64,000 nt of DNA from Chiridota heheva (GCA_020152595.1 JAIGNY010004273.1:78501-142500); one strand, 5' to 3'. Shown: positions 47,500 to 59,932, numbered from the stretch's first letter. Numbers and translations are program-made. Notes: generated by a model from the sequence alone, not told the origin.

Positions 47500-47625
47500 A
47501 AATCTAACCTTCCATAAGGATATCTAAAGAAACTTTAACTTTTTCTGAGGAAGTCTGAAGAAACTTTAACATTTTCTGAGGAATTTTCAAAAAACGTTAA
47601 CATTTCTGAGAAAATCTCAGGACAA
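47500..47625. repeat. About 40-bp degenerate tandem repeat, 3 copies
   Basis: Units share aaagaaactttaac, ttttctgaggaa-tct and gaa. It lies directly after the truncated SINE B. Confidence 0.65.
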
Positions 47626-47689
47626 ATCTGTGGACGGCCGGACGGACGTAATCGCCATTACATAGGTTTGTTTATGCTTCTCATGCAAA

Positions 47690-48480
47690 GGGTGGGGAGG
47701 GAGGGGGAAACCTCAGGTTTCAGAGGAAGCTAACATTTCTTTACTTCTTTGTTTTAACCATTGCCAAATCAAATTCTCACTATCTGATGTATAACAGTCA
47801 ACCCACACATTCCAATTAATCTCACTAACAAAACCCCATACACCAACATACAGATCAATTTCAATGCTAAAAAGAATTTTTTCCAGGAAGGGGGTGGGGG
47901 GTGGGAATGGGGACTTTTAGATTGAAGAGAAAGCAAAAGATATTACTAATGTTATCAATTGTACAATTACGATCTCCCAGAAGTAGTCACTTGACCACTG
48001 TTGCAGCTTACTGCACTTTCATTAGAGCAGTAACATGCTAACTTTCTGGAGATACTGTTATGAAGTGCTGGCCTTGGAAGCGGCAGCAGTATAGAAACTT
48101 CTAAATAAAAATCGCATCGTCGTCCATGCTTGGGGAGTTTTCTGAGGGGGAGGCAAACCGCTTGGATCGAGGAGGAAGCTTAACTTTTCCTTTCGACCAT
48201 CCCCACATCACATGATCACTTTTAACAGACAACAGTAATCCAGCCACATACACAAATTCCACCTACACAAATTCCACCTACTATCTAGAAATTAAGTTTC
48301 AATTAACAACCATCTGAAACAGAATTAATACAAAAAAATACTACTTCTGTTATCTTATACAATTACAGGTCTCCCAGAAGTAGTGATTAACCTACAAAAC
48401 AAACATAACACCCACTGGACAGCTAAACCCAAAAATCACCTTAAACTAACAAAAGCCTCTGCCTCTTGTAATTGGCTTCA
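47690..48480. repeat. Diverged long duplications with G-rich fronts
   Basis: Blocks near 47690, 47885 and 48145 (and a relative at 44780) begin with a G-rich tract, then agaggaagcttaacttt, ttaaccat-cccacatca, acagtaatccaccacacatt and gtctcccagaagtagt. Divergence is high. Confidence 0.5.
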
Positions 48481-48807
48481 CTTTCTCTTCTTTGTTTCAG
48501 TTTCAATCAATTAATCCAAAGTAGTCAGAAGGTGACACATGACACAATTCTAGTGACCACTCCAAGCAAGCAGACTTACTTATTGTCTACCTTCACCTTT
48601 CTGTTTCTTTTGAAGCCATGAACTGGCATGACCACTGAAATAATCCTTTAAAATGCAATTATCGAATGGCATTTTGAACATGGGATAATGTTACTTTCCT
48701 GCAACGATATATAGATCTAGATTAAACCATTGAGATTTTCCATGATTTGTTACAATCATTAACATGGGACTTCCCCTAAATCTGTAATACACAGTGTGTT
48801 CTAATGA

Positions 48808-49715
48808 TGAATGAGCCCCAGAATGAATGAACCCCAGAATGAATGAAGCCCTGAATGAATGAACCCCAGAATGAATGGACCCCTGAATGAATGAACCCCA
48901 GAAAAAACGAATGAACCCCAGAAAAAATAAATGGACCCAGAATGAATGAACCCCAGAATAAAATGAACCTCAGAATGAATGAACCCCAGAGTGAATAAAC
49001 CCTAGAGTGAATAAACCCCAGAGTGAATGAACCCCAGAGTGAATGAACCCCTGAATGAATAAAGCCCAGAATAAAATGAACCTCAGAATGAATGAACCCC
49101 AGAATTAATGAACCCCAGAATTAATGAACCCCAGAACGAATGAACCCCAGAAAAAACGAATGAACCCCAGAAAAAATAAATGGACCCAGAATGAATGAAC
49201 CCCAAAATAAAATGAACCCCAGAATGAATGAACCCCAGAGTGAATAAACCCCAGAGTGAATAAACCCCTGAATGAATGAACCCCAGAATAAAATGAACCC
49301 CAGAATGAATGAACCCCAGAGTGAATAAACCCCAGAGTGAATAAACCCCAGAGTGAATGAACCCCAGAGTGAATGAACCCCTGAATGAATGAACCCCAGA
49401 ATTAATGAACCCCAGAATAAAATGAACCCCAGAATGAATGAACCCCAGAGTGAATAAACCCCAGAGTGAATAAACCCCAGAGTGAATAAACCTCTGAATG
49501 AATGAACCCCAGAATAAAATGAACCCCAGAATTAAGAATGAATAAACCCCAGAGTGAATAAACCCCAGAGTGAATAAACCCTCTGAATGAATGAGAATAA
49601 AATGAACCCTGAATGAATGAATAAACCCCAGAATAAAATGAACCCCTGAATGAATGAACCCCAGAATAAAATGAACCCCAGAATGAATGAACCCCAGAAT
49701 TAATGAACCCTATCA
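48808..49715. repeat. About 16-bp minisatellite, about 55 copies
   Basis: The consensus is gaatgaatgaaccccag with variants gagtgaataaacccca, aataaaatgaacccc and aaaaaacgaatgaacc. Variants recur in blocks (48890-49020 resembles 49140-49260), which indicates duplication of multi-unit segments. Confidence 0.92.
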
Positions 49716-49729
49716 CTCTTCTGTGAATC

Positions 49730-50660
49730 CATACCCACTTCTGCTTATCAAGCAATCATACGGTAGTTGTTCCCTGCCCAGGAAATCAAAATAAAAAATA
49801 ATCCAATGAACTGCATTACATTGAATGATCTAAAGATCTCATTTTGTTTCAATCTTTTGAAAGTCACTCTCCCCTATAACCCATGTACATTCTTATGTCT
49901 AAAGTTTCATTGACATACAGTATGCTATTGCCAGATGAATTTCATAGAAAGAATGAACCTAAGCACTTTATTGCGTGACCATATATCAACTTTTGCTTAT
50001 CAAGCAGACACACATGTTTTTGTTGTTTGTCATAGTAGCTGTTCCCTACCCAGGAAATCCAACTGGAAAATAATCCTAATAAGAAATAGCATAACATTGA
50101 ACAATATTTCCATTGCTCTAGAAGGTAATCTAGATTAAACCATTAGGATTTTTCATTTGTTCCAATCATATCAATGGGAATTCCCCTAAATCTGTCAAAA
50201 GTTCACTGTATGCGATTGTGTGAGGAAAGTCACAGAATAAATAAGTAATGTAACTTGTGCACGACCCCATCCCAACATCTGTTTATCAAGCAATCATACT
50301 ATTCTAATAAATAGCATTACACATTAAAAGATATTTCCATTGCCCGAGATTTGTGAGCTCTTCATAGACGAGATTAAACCATTAGGATTGTCCATGATTT
50401 GTTCCAATCATATCAATGAGAATTCCCCTAAATCTGTCAAACGTTTACTGTATGCGATTGTGTGAGGAAAGTCACAGAATAAATAAGTACCGTAACTTTT
50501 CCACGACCCCGTCCCAACTAATACCAATGATCATACAACTATTTCAATAAATAGCATATTTCCGTTGCCACAGATTTGTGAGCTATTTATAGACGAGATT
50601 AAAACATTGGGATTTTCCATGATTTGCTTCAATCCTTAAAGGGGACTTCCCCCAAACCTC
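49730..50660. repeat. About 245-bp tandem repeat, about 4 diverged copies
   Basis: Shared blocks: tatcaagcaatcatac, aaatagcattacat, gatatttccattgcc, gattaaaccattaggatt, caatcatatcaatgggaatt, cccctaaatctgtcaaa, tgtgaggaaagtcacagaat. A partial relative precedes the previous array at 48720-48790, so the 16-bp array may have expanded inside this repeat. Confidence 0.75.
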
Positions 50661-51179
50661 TGTATGAACGTTCGTATTTCCGAAGTTTGATCAGACACGT
50701 GATAGGTTGAATAAATTCATATCATCTTTTATTGTACATGGGTGGGGTCAAAATAATCTCTGTAATCAACGTTAACCTTCGACCTCCGCTTCTAAGAATG
50801 ACACAAAAGCATAAATTTAAGCCAAAGTCAAACCACAACTGACACCAGCATTTATAATTCACACTGTCGCTATGGATACCCGGAAGTTGTTACCTCACTT
50901 CTTACAATTCAAAAACATTTACGAAATCACTTTCGTTCAATCTGCAGAATTCATTGAACTCGGAACCTTCAATTAATTGCAGTACGTGAGAACCGAAAAC
51001 TGCAGCAGGATATCCGATCCCCGTTTCACATTTAAACATTATCTACGTCAATATAAAATAAGATTTGAGACATTTATTTAAAGGTTTACAAGCTTTATTG
51101 TTTGAAACAGGGTTAGGCATTAAACGAAATGGAATGAACTTTTACTTTGTCGCAGTTCACAGATTCATTTGAGGTCATT

Positions 51180-52120
51180 TAAAAGGATTTCCTCAAACAT
51201 TTAGTCACAACAACCATGTGAATGACCGACATATGCTGTAAAAGTCACATACGAAGAGTCAATGTAGTTTCAATTATATATGCGTAGAGTAATAGCATAA
51301 AAGGTTTTAAAAGCAAGAATTTCATCATAAACTGCAGAAAAATGTAGAAAGTAACTTAATTTCAATATCAGGTTGTATATTGATCCATTGGGTCCTGTAT
51401 AATATGGTACATGATTGTCAAAATTGGTAAGATCTTTGACTTGCAGGACAATAGATTGGCATCATACCAATGATTGATTGTTTTATGAGGGCTTAACGGC
51501 ACCACGATAACAAGGGTCAAATTGTGCCCGAAAAGTAGGATTATTCTAGAGGTAGAAAGGAAAGAAAACAGGGGGAGATTGAGAGAAATACAAGAACTAC
51601 AAAGTCAGAAAGCTGGGACCGAGAGAGGAGGTGAAAAATGGGTAAAGAAAAATAAAGAAAAACAAAAGTAGAGAGGGGGGGTTAGGAGAGGGGGACCAAT
51701 TATGGTTGTAGAGGGAAGCATGGTGAAGGAAGGAGATAATTTTATCCAGAGGGTTTTTCTGGAAGAAGTGGGCAATTGAGTTATGGGGAGCGAGGGAAAC
51801 TCTGGGAGGGTTGTACAGGGGGCAAGCAAGGAGAATCATACCAAGATAACATCATACTAAGATATATTTCTGATAAACACTAGGGGGCAGAGCTACAAAG
51901 GACAAAAGGGAGGAGTAACAGAGAGTGAAATATGATTACTGATTTGTATTTAAACCATCTTTGAAGACGTTGAAACTATTTCAGTGGGAAAAATTGCTGT
52001 TACTAATGCTACAAGGAAAGCTTAATTCTTTTGACATCCATTCCATGTTGCACTTGCCCTGACAATGACTACAAATGGGTTTTCCCCAAACATTTATAGA
52101 CAAAACAAGTGTGTGAATGA
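51180..52120. repeat. Segmental duplication, left copy
   Basis: Shares with 53980-54540, in the same order: gaatgaccgacat, a tataaa-gttttaa-agcaagaatt block, aggttgtatat, tcctgtataatatggtacat, tagggggcag-gctaca, gaggagtaacagagagtgaa, gaagacgttgaaa and cttaattcttttgaca, then one 51-bp-type unit. The interval 51440-51840 is unique to the left copy (probable insertion). Confidence 0.75.
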
Positions 52121-53684
52121 CGGACATCGTGTTTCCCTAAACACTTATAGCCACAACAAGTGTGTGAATGGCAGACATCGTGTTTATCCGAGCACTTATA
52201 GCCACAACAAGTGTGTGAATGGCAGACATCGTGTTTATCCGAGCACTTATGGCCACAACAAGTGTGTGAATGGCAGACATCGTGTTTATCCGAGCACTTA
52301 TAGCCACAACAAGTGTGTGAATGGCAGACATCGTGTTTATCCGAGCACTTATAGCCACAACAAGTGTGTAAATGGCAGACATCGTGTTTCCCCAAACACT
52401 TATAGCCACAACAAGTGTGTGAATGACGGACATCGTGTTTCCCCAAACACTTATAGCCACAACAAGTGTTTGAATGGCAGACATCGTGTTTCCCCGAACA
52501 CTTATAGCCACAACAAGTGTATGAATGACGGACATCGTGTTTCCCCGAACACTTATAGCCACAACAAGTGTGTGAATGACGGACATCGTGTTTCCCCGAA
52601 CACTTATAGCCACAACAAGTGTATGAATGACGGACATCGTGTTTCCCCAAACACTTATAGCCACAACAAGTGTGTGAATGACGGACATCATGTTTCCCCA
52701 AACACTTATAGCCACAACAAGTGTGTGAATGACGGACATCGTGTTTCCCCGAACACTTATAGCCACAACAAGTGTGTGAATGACGGACATCGTGTTTCCC
52801 CAAACACTTATAGCCACAACAAGTGTATGAATGACGGACATCGTGTTTCCCCGAACACTTATAGCCAAAACAAGTGTGTGAATGACGGACATCGTGTTTC
52901 CCCAAACACTTATAGCCACAACAAGTGTATGAATAATGGACATCGTGTTTCCCCAAACACTTATAGCCACAACAAGTGTATGAATAACGGACATCGTGTT
53001 TCCCCAAACACTTATAGCCACAACAAGTGTGTGAATGACGGACATCGTGTTTCCCCGAACACTTATAGCCACAACAAGTGTGTGAATGACGGACATCGTG
53101 TTTCCCCAAACACTTATAGCCACAACAAGTTTCCCAAACACTTATAGCCACAACAAGTGTGTGAATGACGGACATCGTGTTTCCCCAAACACTTATAGCC
53201 ACAACAAGTGTATGAATAACGGACATCGTGTTTCCCCAAACACTTATAGCCACAACAAGTGTGTGAATGACGGACATCGTGTTTCCCCGAATACTTATAG
53301 CCACAACAAGTGTGTGAATGACGGACATCGTGTTTCCCCAAACACTTATAGCCACAACAAGTGTGTGAATGACGGACATCGTGTTTCCCCGAACACTTAT
53401 AGACACAAGTGTGTGAATGACGGACACCGTGTTTCCCCAAACACTTATCGACACAAGTGTGTGAATGACAGACATCGTGTTTCCCAAACACTTATAGCCA
53501 CAACAAGTGTATGAATAATGGACATCGTGTTTCCCCAAACACTTATAGACACAACAAGTGTGTGAATGACGGACATCGTGTTTCCCCAAACACTTATAGC
53601 CACAACAAGTGTGTGAATGACGGACATCGTGTTTCCCCAAACACTTATAGCCACAACAAGTGTGTAAATGACGGACATCGTGTG
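52083..53684. repeat. 51-bp minisatellite, about 31 copies
   Basis: The unit is aacacttatagccacaacaa, gtgtgtgaatgacggacatc, gtgtttcccca. Variants: ggcagacatcgtgtttatccgagc in the first copies, gtatgaat, and 48-bp units lacking caa. The period of 51 (17 codons) leaves long open frames on both strands, the longest 523 codons on the minus strand (52069-53640). Confidence 0.96.
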
Positions 53685-53979
53685 ATTAAAGGAATATTTC
53701 CATGTTTTTTGTAACCTTTCTTAAAAAAAGAAAACAATTTTAGAAACAATTAAGTACAAAAATCATGTTGATATGTTATTCCTACCAGGAAATATTCAAA
53801 TTTTAAGATTCACAAAAAATGCCAATAAACGATTAGGAAAAGGCTCAGTATGACATCACAGCAACACATTCTCCTACAAAGTTTTTGTATTTCATTAAAA
53901 TCTATCATCCTTTTTTTTATTATTGGTAAAACCTGCTAGAAAAATAGATTGATAAAAGATAGGTATTTATATACTTTGA

Positions 53980-54545
53980 ATGACCAGCATCATGTTGTTA
54001 AAGACAGTTAAATAAGTTTTAATGGCAAGAATTTTATCAGAAATTGCAGGAAAAATGCAAAAAGAAACTTAAATTTCATAATTAGGTTGTATATGTTGTT
54101 CCTTGGGTACTGTATAATATGGTACATGTATATGATTGTCAAAATTGAAATACACAGAAGGATAGATTAGGCATAGTAACAGGATATATTACTGGAGAAC
54201 AGTAGGGGGCAGCGCTACAATATATTACTGATGAACTGTAGGGGGCAGCGCTACAATATATTACTGATGAACTGTAGGGGCCAGCGCTACAACAGACAAG
54301 GAAGAGGAGTAACAGAGAGTGAAATATGGTTACTGGTTTGTATTTGAACCATTTTCGAAGACATTAAAACGATTGCAGCAGGAAAAAATTCTGAAAGTAA
54401 AGCTGAATTCTTTTGACAGTCATTCCGCATTACACAAACTGGACTGAGAGCTTGCCTTGACAAAGTTCAATGAGTAGGCCTACCATTGGGATTTTCCCAT
54501 GCACTTATGGACACACCAATTGTGTGAACAACTGAGCGAACGTTG
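53980..54545. repeat. Segmental duplication, right copy, with unexpanded 51-bp unit
   Basis: Matches 51220-52120 in order. At the place where the left copy enters the 51-bp array, this copy has one degenerate unit only: attttcccatgcacttatgg, acacaccaattgtgtgaa, caactgag. A local 44-45 bp triplication (54180-54296) is specific to this copy. Confidence 0.75.
54180..54296. repeat. About 44-bp triplication carrying CTCF-like motifs
   Basis: Three copies of actg-tgaactgtaggggg, cagcgctacaatatatt. Each contains AGTAGGGGGCAGCGC (one copy GGGGCCAGC), close to the CTCF core consensus. The homologous site in the left segment (about 51881) has a single ACTAGGGGGCAGAGC. Confidence 0.6.
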
Positions 54546-55104
54546 TTGAACGACATTATTGACATAGTTAAAGTAGTTTTAATCATACTGTATGTGGCGA
54601 AACAAGTTTGAAAGGCATTTAACCATAATTGGGAAAATTGTGACAACTCTGCATAATGTAAACGACTATACCAAAAAAATAGTATGTACTGCGAGTATTT
54701 TCAATCGTAGCTGTATGTGTTGTGGCAGGATAAGTTATGGCAAAAATTTCATCAATTGAGCAACAGGGGCTTTCTACCAAAGCTCAAAATTAGCGTATGA
54801 CCACTAGCCTGGGGCTAGTTTATTTTGCGTAGAAGCTAGCATAATTTCAAACATTCAAGGCCATCTGGCTAGTCCTGTAATCAGAATTTCTTTAATATGT
54901 TTATATGTGACTTGTAGAAGCAGGCTTGTGGAAAATTCAGTCCGGCTAGTAAAATGAAGCTAATTTTGAGTCGTAAGTCCTACAAGCTCATTTGTACAAC
55001 AGATTGTAACTTGTTTGCATGCTTGTACATGTCGCAGGTAAAGCTACTATGAAATCTTCCAAGTGCCATCTATACCTCTTTTAGCTTAGATTCAAGCTCC
55101 ATGG

Positions 55105-55563
55105 TCATATGTCTATTGCAAAGTATGGCCAAGTCGTAAGGCAGTGCAGTAGCCCAGTGGTTCTATTGCAAAGTATGGCTGAGTCGTATGGCAGTGCAGT
55201 AGCCCAGTGGTTCTATTGCAAAGTACGGCCGAGTCGTAAGGCAGTGCAGTAGCCCAGTGGTTCTATTGCAAAGTATGGCCGAGTCGTAAGGCAGTGCAGT
55301 AGCCTAGTGGTTCTATTGCAAAGTATGGCCGAGTCGTAAGGCAGTGCAGTAGCCTAGTGGTTCTATTGCAAAGTGGGGCTGAGTCGTAAGGCAGTGCAGT
55401 AGCCCAGTGGTTCTATTGCAAAGTATGGCCGAGTCATAAGGTAGTGCGGTAGCCCAGTGGTTCTATTGCAAAGTATGGCCGAGTCGTAAGGTAGTGCGGT
55501 AGCCCAGTGGTTCTATTGCAAAGTATGGCCGAGTCGTAAGGCAGTGCAGTAGCCCAGTGGTTA
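55105..55563. repeat. 50-bp minisatellite, 9 copies, derived from a SINE tRNA-like head
   Basis: The unit is ctattgcaaagtatggccga, gtcgtaaggcagtgcagtag, cccagtggtt. Each unit holds the A-box-like TAGCCCAGTGG. The last unit runs directly into a complete SINE family A copy. Confidence 0.95.
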
Positions 55564-55735
55564 GGGTGTTGGTCTCGTAAGGTACTGGATCAAATCTCAG
55601 CCAGGGTGCTATGGTGTGTCCTTGAGCAAGACACTTATATCCCATTTGCTCCAGACCCCTCAGATGAAAAGAGTACCAGCTTCGGCTGAAATTTTAATCT
55701 GCTATGGACAGGCATCCCAAACAAGACACTCACAT
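55514..55735 (+). mobile_element. SINE family A copy at the end of the 50-bp array
   Basis: Head GCAGTAGCCCAGTGGTTAGG (A-box) and ACTGGATCAAATCTC (degenerate B-box), then the body tgtccttgagcaagacactt, atttgctccagacccctca, gagtaccagcttcgg, ctatggacaggcatccca. It ends at the inverted-repeat element that starts near 55739. Confidence 0.8.
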
Positions 55736-55738
55736 TTA

Positions 55739-55853
55739 CCATTATACTCTTTTTTAGTACTTAATAAACTCTGTACCAGAATAGCTAACAAACATTTGGT
55801 TTACTATTCTGGTACAGAGTTTATTAAGCACCCCAAAAGAGTATAATGGTAAA
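55739..55853. repeat. Near-perfect inverted repeat (about 47-bp arms)
   Basis: accattatactcttttttag, tacttaataaactctgtacc, agaatag pairs with ctattctggtacagagttta, ttaagcaccccaaaagagta, taatggt across a loop of about 20 bases. Related arms recur inverted at 56690-56790 and again at 56805-56950, so this is part of a TIR/MITE cluster. Confidence 0.8.
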
Positions 55854-55904
55854 TGTGAAGGCTTTATTCCAGTCCATTTTAAAAATAGAAATCCATTTTG
55901 AAAA

Positions 55905-55962
55905 TAGAAGTTGTATAAAGCGCTTTGATCCACAGGAAAGGCGCTATACAAATAAGTGCAAT
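55905..55962 (+). mobile_element. LINE-type 3' tail before the AAT microsatellite
   Basis: gtataaagcgctttgatcc and ggcgctatacaaataagtgc resemble the GCGCT-rich 3' tail of L2-type LINEs and SINEs that use them. It ends in the AAT repeat, as such tails often do. Confidence 0.5.
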
Positions 55963-56391
<429 letters not shown>

Positions 56392-56392
56392 C

Positions 56393-56480
56393 CCATCCAA
56401 GGAGAGTCATTTGCTCTCACCCACTTGTGCCATGGAAATTAAGCCCCGCCTTTATAAGCCTTTAAGGCTTGATGGTATTT
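56393..56480 (+). mobile_element. SINE family A, 3' end fragment
   Basis: cccatccaaggagagtcatt, gctctcacccacttgtgcca, tggaaattaagccccgcc, aagccttaaggcttgatgg. This is the tail half of family A, followed at once by another copy. Confidence 0.65.
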
Positions 56481-56485
56481 AACTT

Positions 56486-56615
56486 AACTAACTAAATCTG
56501 CAATGGACATGGCGTCCCGTCCAGGAGAGTCATGTACTCTCGCCCGCTTAGCGCCATGGAAACCGGGGATAAGCACCAGCCCTATGAGCCTAATGGCTCA
56601 GAAGGATTCAACTTT
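56486..56615 (+). mobile_element. SINE family A, 3' part
   Basis: ctgcaatggacatggcgtcc, ccaggagagtcatgtactct, cgcccgcttagcgccatgga, ccggggataagcaccagccc, tatgagcctaatggctca. It has a clean family A tail. Confidence 0.75.
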
Positions 56616-56689
56616 TTTTGAACTACAATAATACGTCCCTTTAAGACAGAGCTAACATCAGGAAGAGGAAGCACAATTGTTTACACTGA

Positions 56690-56950
56690 ACAGCTTCTAT
56701 TTTCAAAATGGACTGGAATAAAGCCTTCACATTTACCATTATACTCTTTTTGGGTGCTTAATAAACCAAAAACTCTGTATCAGAGTAGTAAACAAAAAAA
56801 AATTCTTGAAGGCTTTATTCCAGTTCTTTATTAAAAATCATTTTGCATGACTTGTTTATTTTTAAGTACCAAAAAAAAGTATAATGGTAAATGTGAAGAC
56901 TTTATTCCAGTTCATTTAAAAAAATTAAAAAAATCTATTTTGAAAATAGC
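56690..56950. mobile_element. Inverted copies of the 55804-55912 arm (MITE cluster)
   Basis: 56690-56790 is the inverse of 55804-55912 (attttcaaaatggactggaa, taaagccttcacatttacca, ttatactctttttgggtgct). 56805-56950 repeats the arm in the plus orientation with changes. Exact element ends are not resolved. Confidence 0.6.
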
Positions 56951-56988
56951 TGTTACTGATGCAACATTAATGAATTGAGGATGCTGCA

Positions 56989-57128
56989 CAGGGCCCCCGA
57001 CACTGTGGGGGAATCATGCCCCCAAATAATTTTGAAACAGGCCTTATTTGCTTGAATTGTTTAACAAACAAATGACATCGGTCTTTCCCCCGCCCCCTCC
57101 CAATATGAAACCTGTGTCGGGGGCCCCG
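56989..57128. mobile_element. Small MITE with GGGCCCCCGACAC ends
   Basis: GGGCCCCCGACAC at 56991-57003 and its exact inverse at 57114-57126. Internal cccccgccccctcccaatat and gaaacctgtgtc match the right part of 19819-20143, so both belong to one family. Confidence 0.65.
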
Positions 57129-57409
57129 TGACAAATGAGCTATTAGAGTGACATGAAGTCTGCACGTAGGAGAACCAGTATGCTACCATCAAGCTCAGAA
57201 AACTTCTATCGATCTCAAGAATTTTTGCAAAACAAAATGTCATCTTGTAAAATGAAAATAAAATTTTATCAAGTTTCAATAAAATAATTAGAAAAATGAT
57301 CCATGAGTAAATCTGAGAACTATGTTTAACTACAACTGAGGCTTAGAGACACAAAAAAAACACTACTTTATCTGAACCCAAACCACAGCAGCTGTGCCAC
57401 CTTGCCAAT

Positions 57410-58005
57410 AAGAATGTAAAGTAGGTAAGAAAGGACACATATATGATGTAGTGGACTTACAAAACCCTTTCACTTCTTTCACAAAAAAATATGAAATACA
57501 AACAAAACTGCATGGTGCACATTCCTTGAAACCACAAACAAAGACTCTACCAAGACCAGTGGAAGGAAACCTCTTTGTCAGATCAAATTCCAGGCAGTTA
57601 CCAGAATAAATGATTCACCTAATGTTGCTCTAATTTTTTTTAATGAATATCACAAAGGAGTGTTTTAATTTTAGGTTAAAAACCTTTAAATGTGTTTTCT
57701 TTTTTTGATCAAAAACTTGTTTGGCACCGTTACCTGGCAAGGGTTGGCACGTTGGCCACAAAACCACTTCTGTAGTAGAACGACAGCTGTGCAATGCCGT
57801 TAGTAGTCTTCACATATAAGAAAGGACACGTTTGTGACTTACCCAACATGTCACTTCTTTCACAAAAAATAAAATACATGTACAAACAAAAATGCATGGT
57901 GCACATTCTCTGAAACCACAAACAAAGGCTATATCAAGACCAGTGGAAACCCCACTAAATACCAGGCAGTTACCATCATAAATTATTCACAACTGTGCGT
58001 CTCAT
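57410..58005. repeat. Direct duplication of about 200 bp
   Basis: 57410-57620 and 57805-58000 share aagaaaggacaca, tcacttctttcacaaaaaat, gcatggtgcacattc, tgaaaccacaaacaaagact, aagaccagtggaa and ccaggcagttacca. Confidence 0.7.
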
Positions 58006-58274
58006 TTTTTCCCACAAAGGATTGTTCTTTGAGCATACAAACCCCTGCCAATCCAACAACCACATTTTTAGCAGAGTTTGTATTAAGGTTGAATTCATAC
58101 CAAAATATCAGGTATGGGTACCCCAAAAATAATGGGATCTATACAAAATAAAAAAAAAATCTAGCTCTACAAAATTTGCGAAACTGCTATGTTATTAGGC
58201 TTACACTAAAATTACGATAATTTCACAAACTCAACACCAAAAATAAGCTGAAGAATGTCACTCAATTTTTTTGG

Positions 58275-58490
58275 AGTTAGTGTAGTTACCGTGATTTTGG
58301 TGTTCGCCTTATAATAAACCAGTTCCGCGAAAATAGAAGAGCTAAAGGGGGAAAAAATAGAATTGTTTTTTTGTTTTCCTTTTTTTTTGGGGGTTATCCG
58401 TTACCATGATTTAAGTGTTCGCCTAATAATAAACCAGTTCCGCAAAAATAGTAGAACTGAAAGGGGAAAAAATGGATCCTTTTTTGTTTT
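58275..58490. repeat. About 115-bp duplication
   Basis: Two copies share gttaccgtgatttt-gtgttc, gcctaataataaaccagttc, cgc-aaaatag-agaactga and aaggggaaaaaat, with T-rich spacers. Confidence 0.75.
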
Positions 58491-59689
58491 TCTTCTTCGG
58501 ATATTCGTATTGGAACAGGGTAGCAGTAACGGGTGCCTAGTTCCAATTTTTTGCTATCCGACTCAGGCCTAGTTTGTATTAAAAAATGTGCATATGAAAT
58601 TCTTGGTAATCAGTTAGGAAATTGGAATACTGCTGATCATGGCTGATTCAAAGCACAATCAGGATCAGTAAATTGCCCGTCTGAGCTCAACCATTTATTA
58701 ATATTTCATCTTTTTTATGAATTTTATTATTTCAAATGTTAAAACTTAAAAATTGAAGGAGAAATTCTATTAATTTTGATGGATTGAGTTTTTCTATAGA
58801 AAAAAAGTTTACAACAGCAATGATTTAATGTTAAATCTCTCTGAGAAGCAAAGAAATTCTTTTAAGGAATATTTTTTATCTTTTTTGAATGTAATCTTTT
58901 CATATTTTCTTCTTACTTTTTGCTTTGAACAATAATATTACAATTAGTAGTCAAAAAAATAATAGTAATCGGAATCAAGTTTCGGATCAGACCGAATATG
59001 ACAAAGTCTGATCGGTAATCGGCAGAACCGATTACAGTGTAATCTTTGGGCAGATCAAATTATTTTGATGATCTAGTGTTTGGGAAAAATTTATGGTATA
59101 ACACAATATTGCATAAATGTATGTGGATATACGGATATACAAAGAAATACAGAGATCTGTTTTAAGTAAAAATTTTGAAATAGATGCTTGACGGACAAGT
59201 ACTTCAGCAATTCATCAAACCCTGTCCACCAGAAGAGCACTGCAGTCTTGATCGTATAAGAAAGGTTTGATTTCCGCAGTGCATTTCATAATGAACTTCC
59301 AAAGCTATTAAAAACTGGTCTTCCAACCCCTTCTAATGAAACCACAATTAAAAATGAACACCCTTCAAATCTATTTAAGTCTTAGTTGCAAATCATCTGC
59401 ATGGATAGGCCTCATTCAGCACAATCTCATCCTCACTTTGCTTGAGTGTACTTTTACACAAAAGTTCCATGTATGCAGTAGGATCAGTTGATAAGTGGTC
59501 AACTCACATAACACTGTGGCTTTGTGTATAGTCAGTCAGTCAGTCAGTCACTGGAGCAGTTGTGGTTTTGTATCACTGATTTAAGAAAAGATTATCATAT
59601 ATCGGGGAAGGGGAAGGGGGGGGGAATATAACCTCCTGATCAAAATGTAGAAAACAGCTGGGACATGTGGGGTAAAAACAATAGCATGA

Positions 59690-59895
59690 GAAGTTTGTAA
59701 TGCGAGTGCTGCATTGTGTCATTGAGCAAGACACGTCACTCTGCTTGCTCCAGTCCACTCAGCTGATAGTTTGTGTACCAGCACCATTGGGGAATTAACC
59801 TATGATGGACTGGCATCCCATTCAGTCATATGCTGTTTTCTATAAACAGAGGTAAGCACACATGGGCCTTCATGGCTTATGGTGGATTTAACATT
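59690..59895 (+). mobile_element. SINE family A copy beside Pur exon a
   Basis: tgcgagtgctgcattgtgtc, attgagcaagacac, ttgctccagtccactcagct, tgtaccagcaccattgggg, gatggactggcatcccatt, taagcacacatgggccttca, tggctta. It lies only about 40 bp downstream of the exon a donor. Confidence 0.75.
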
Positions 59896-59932
59896 TAACT
59901 ATCATCATCATCAATTCTTCTCAACGACTCAC

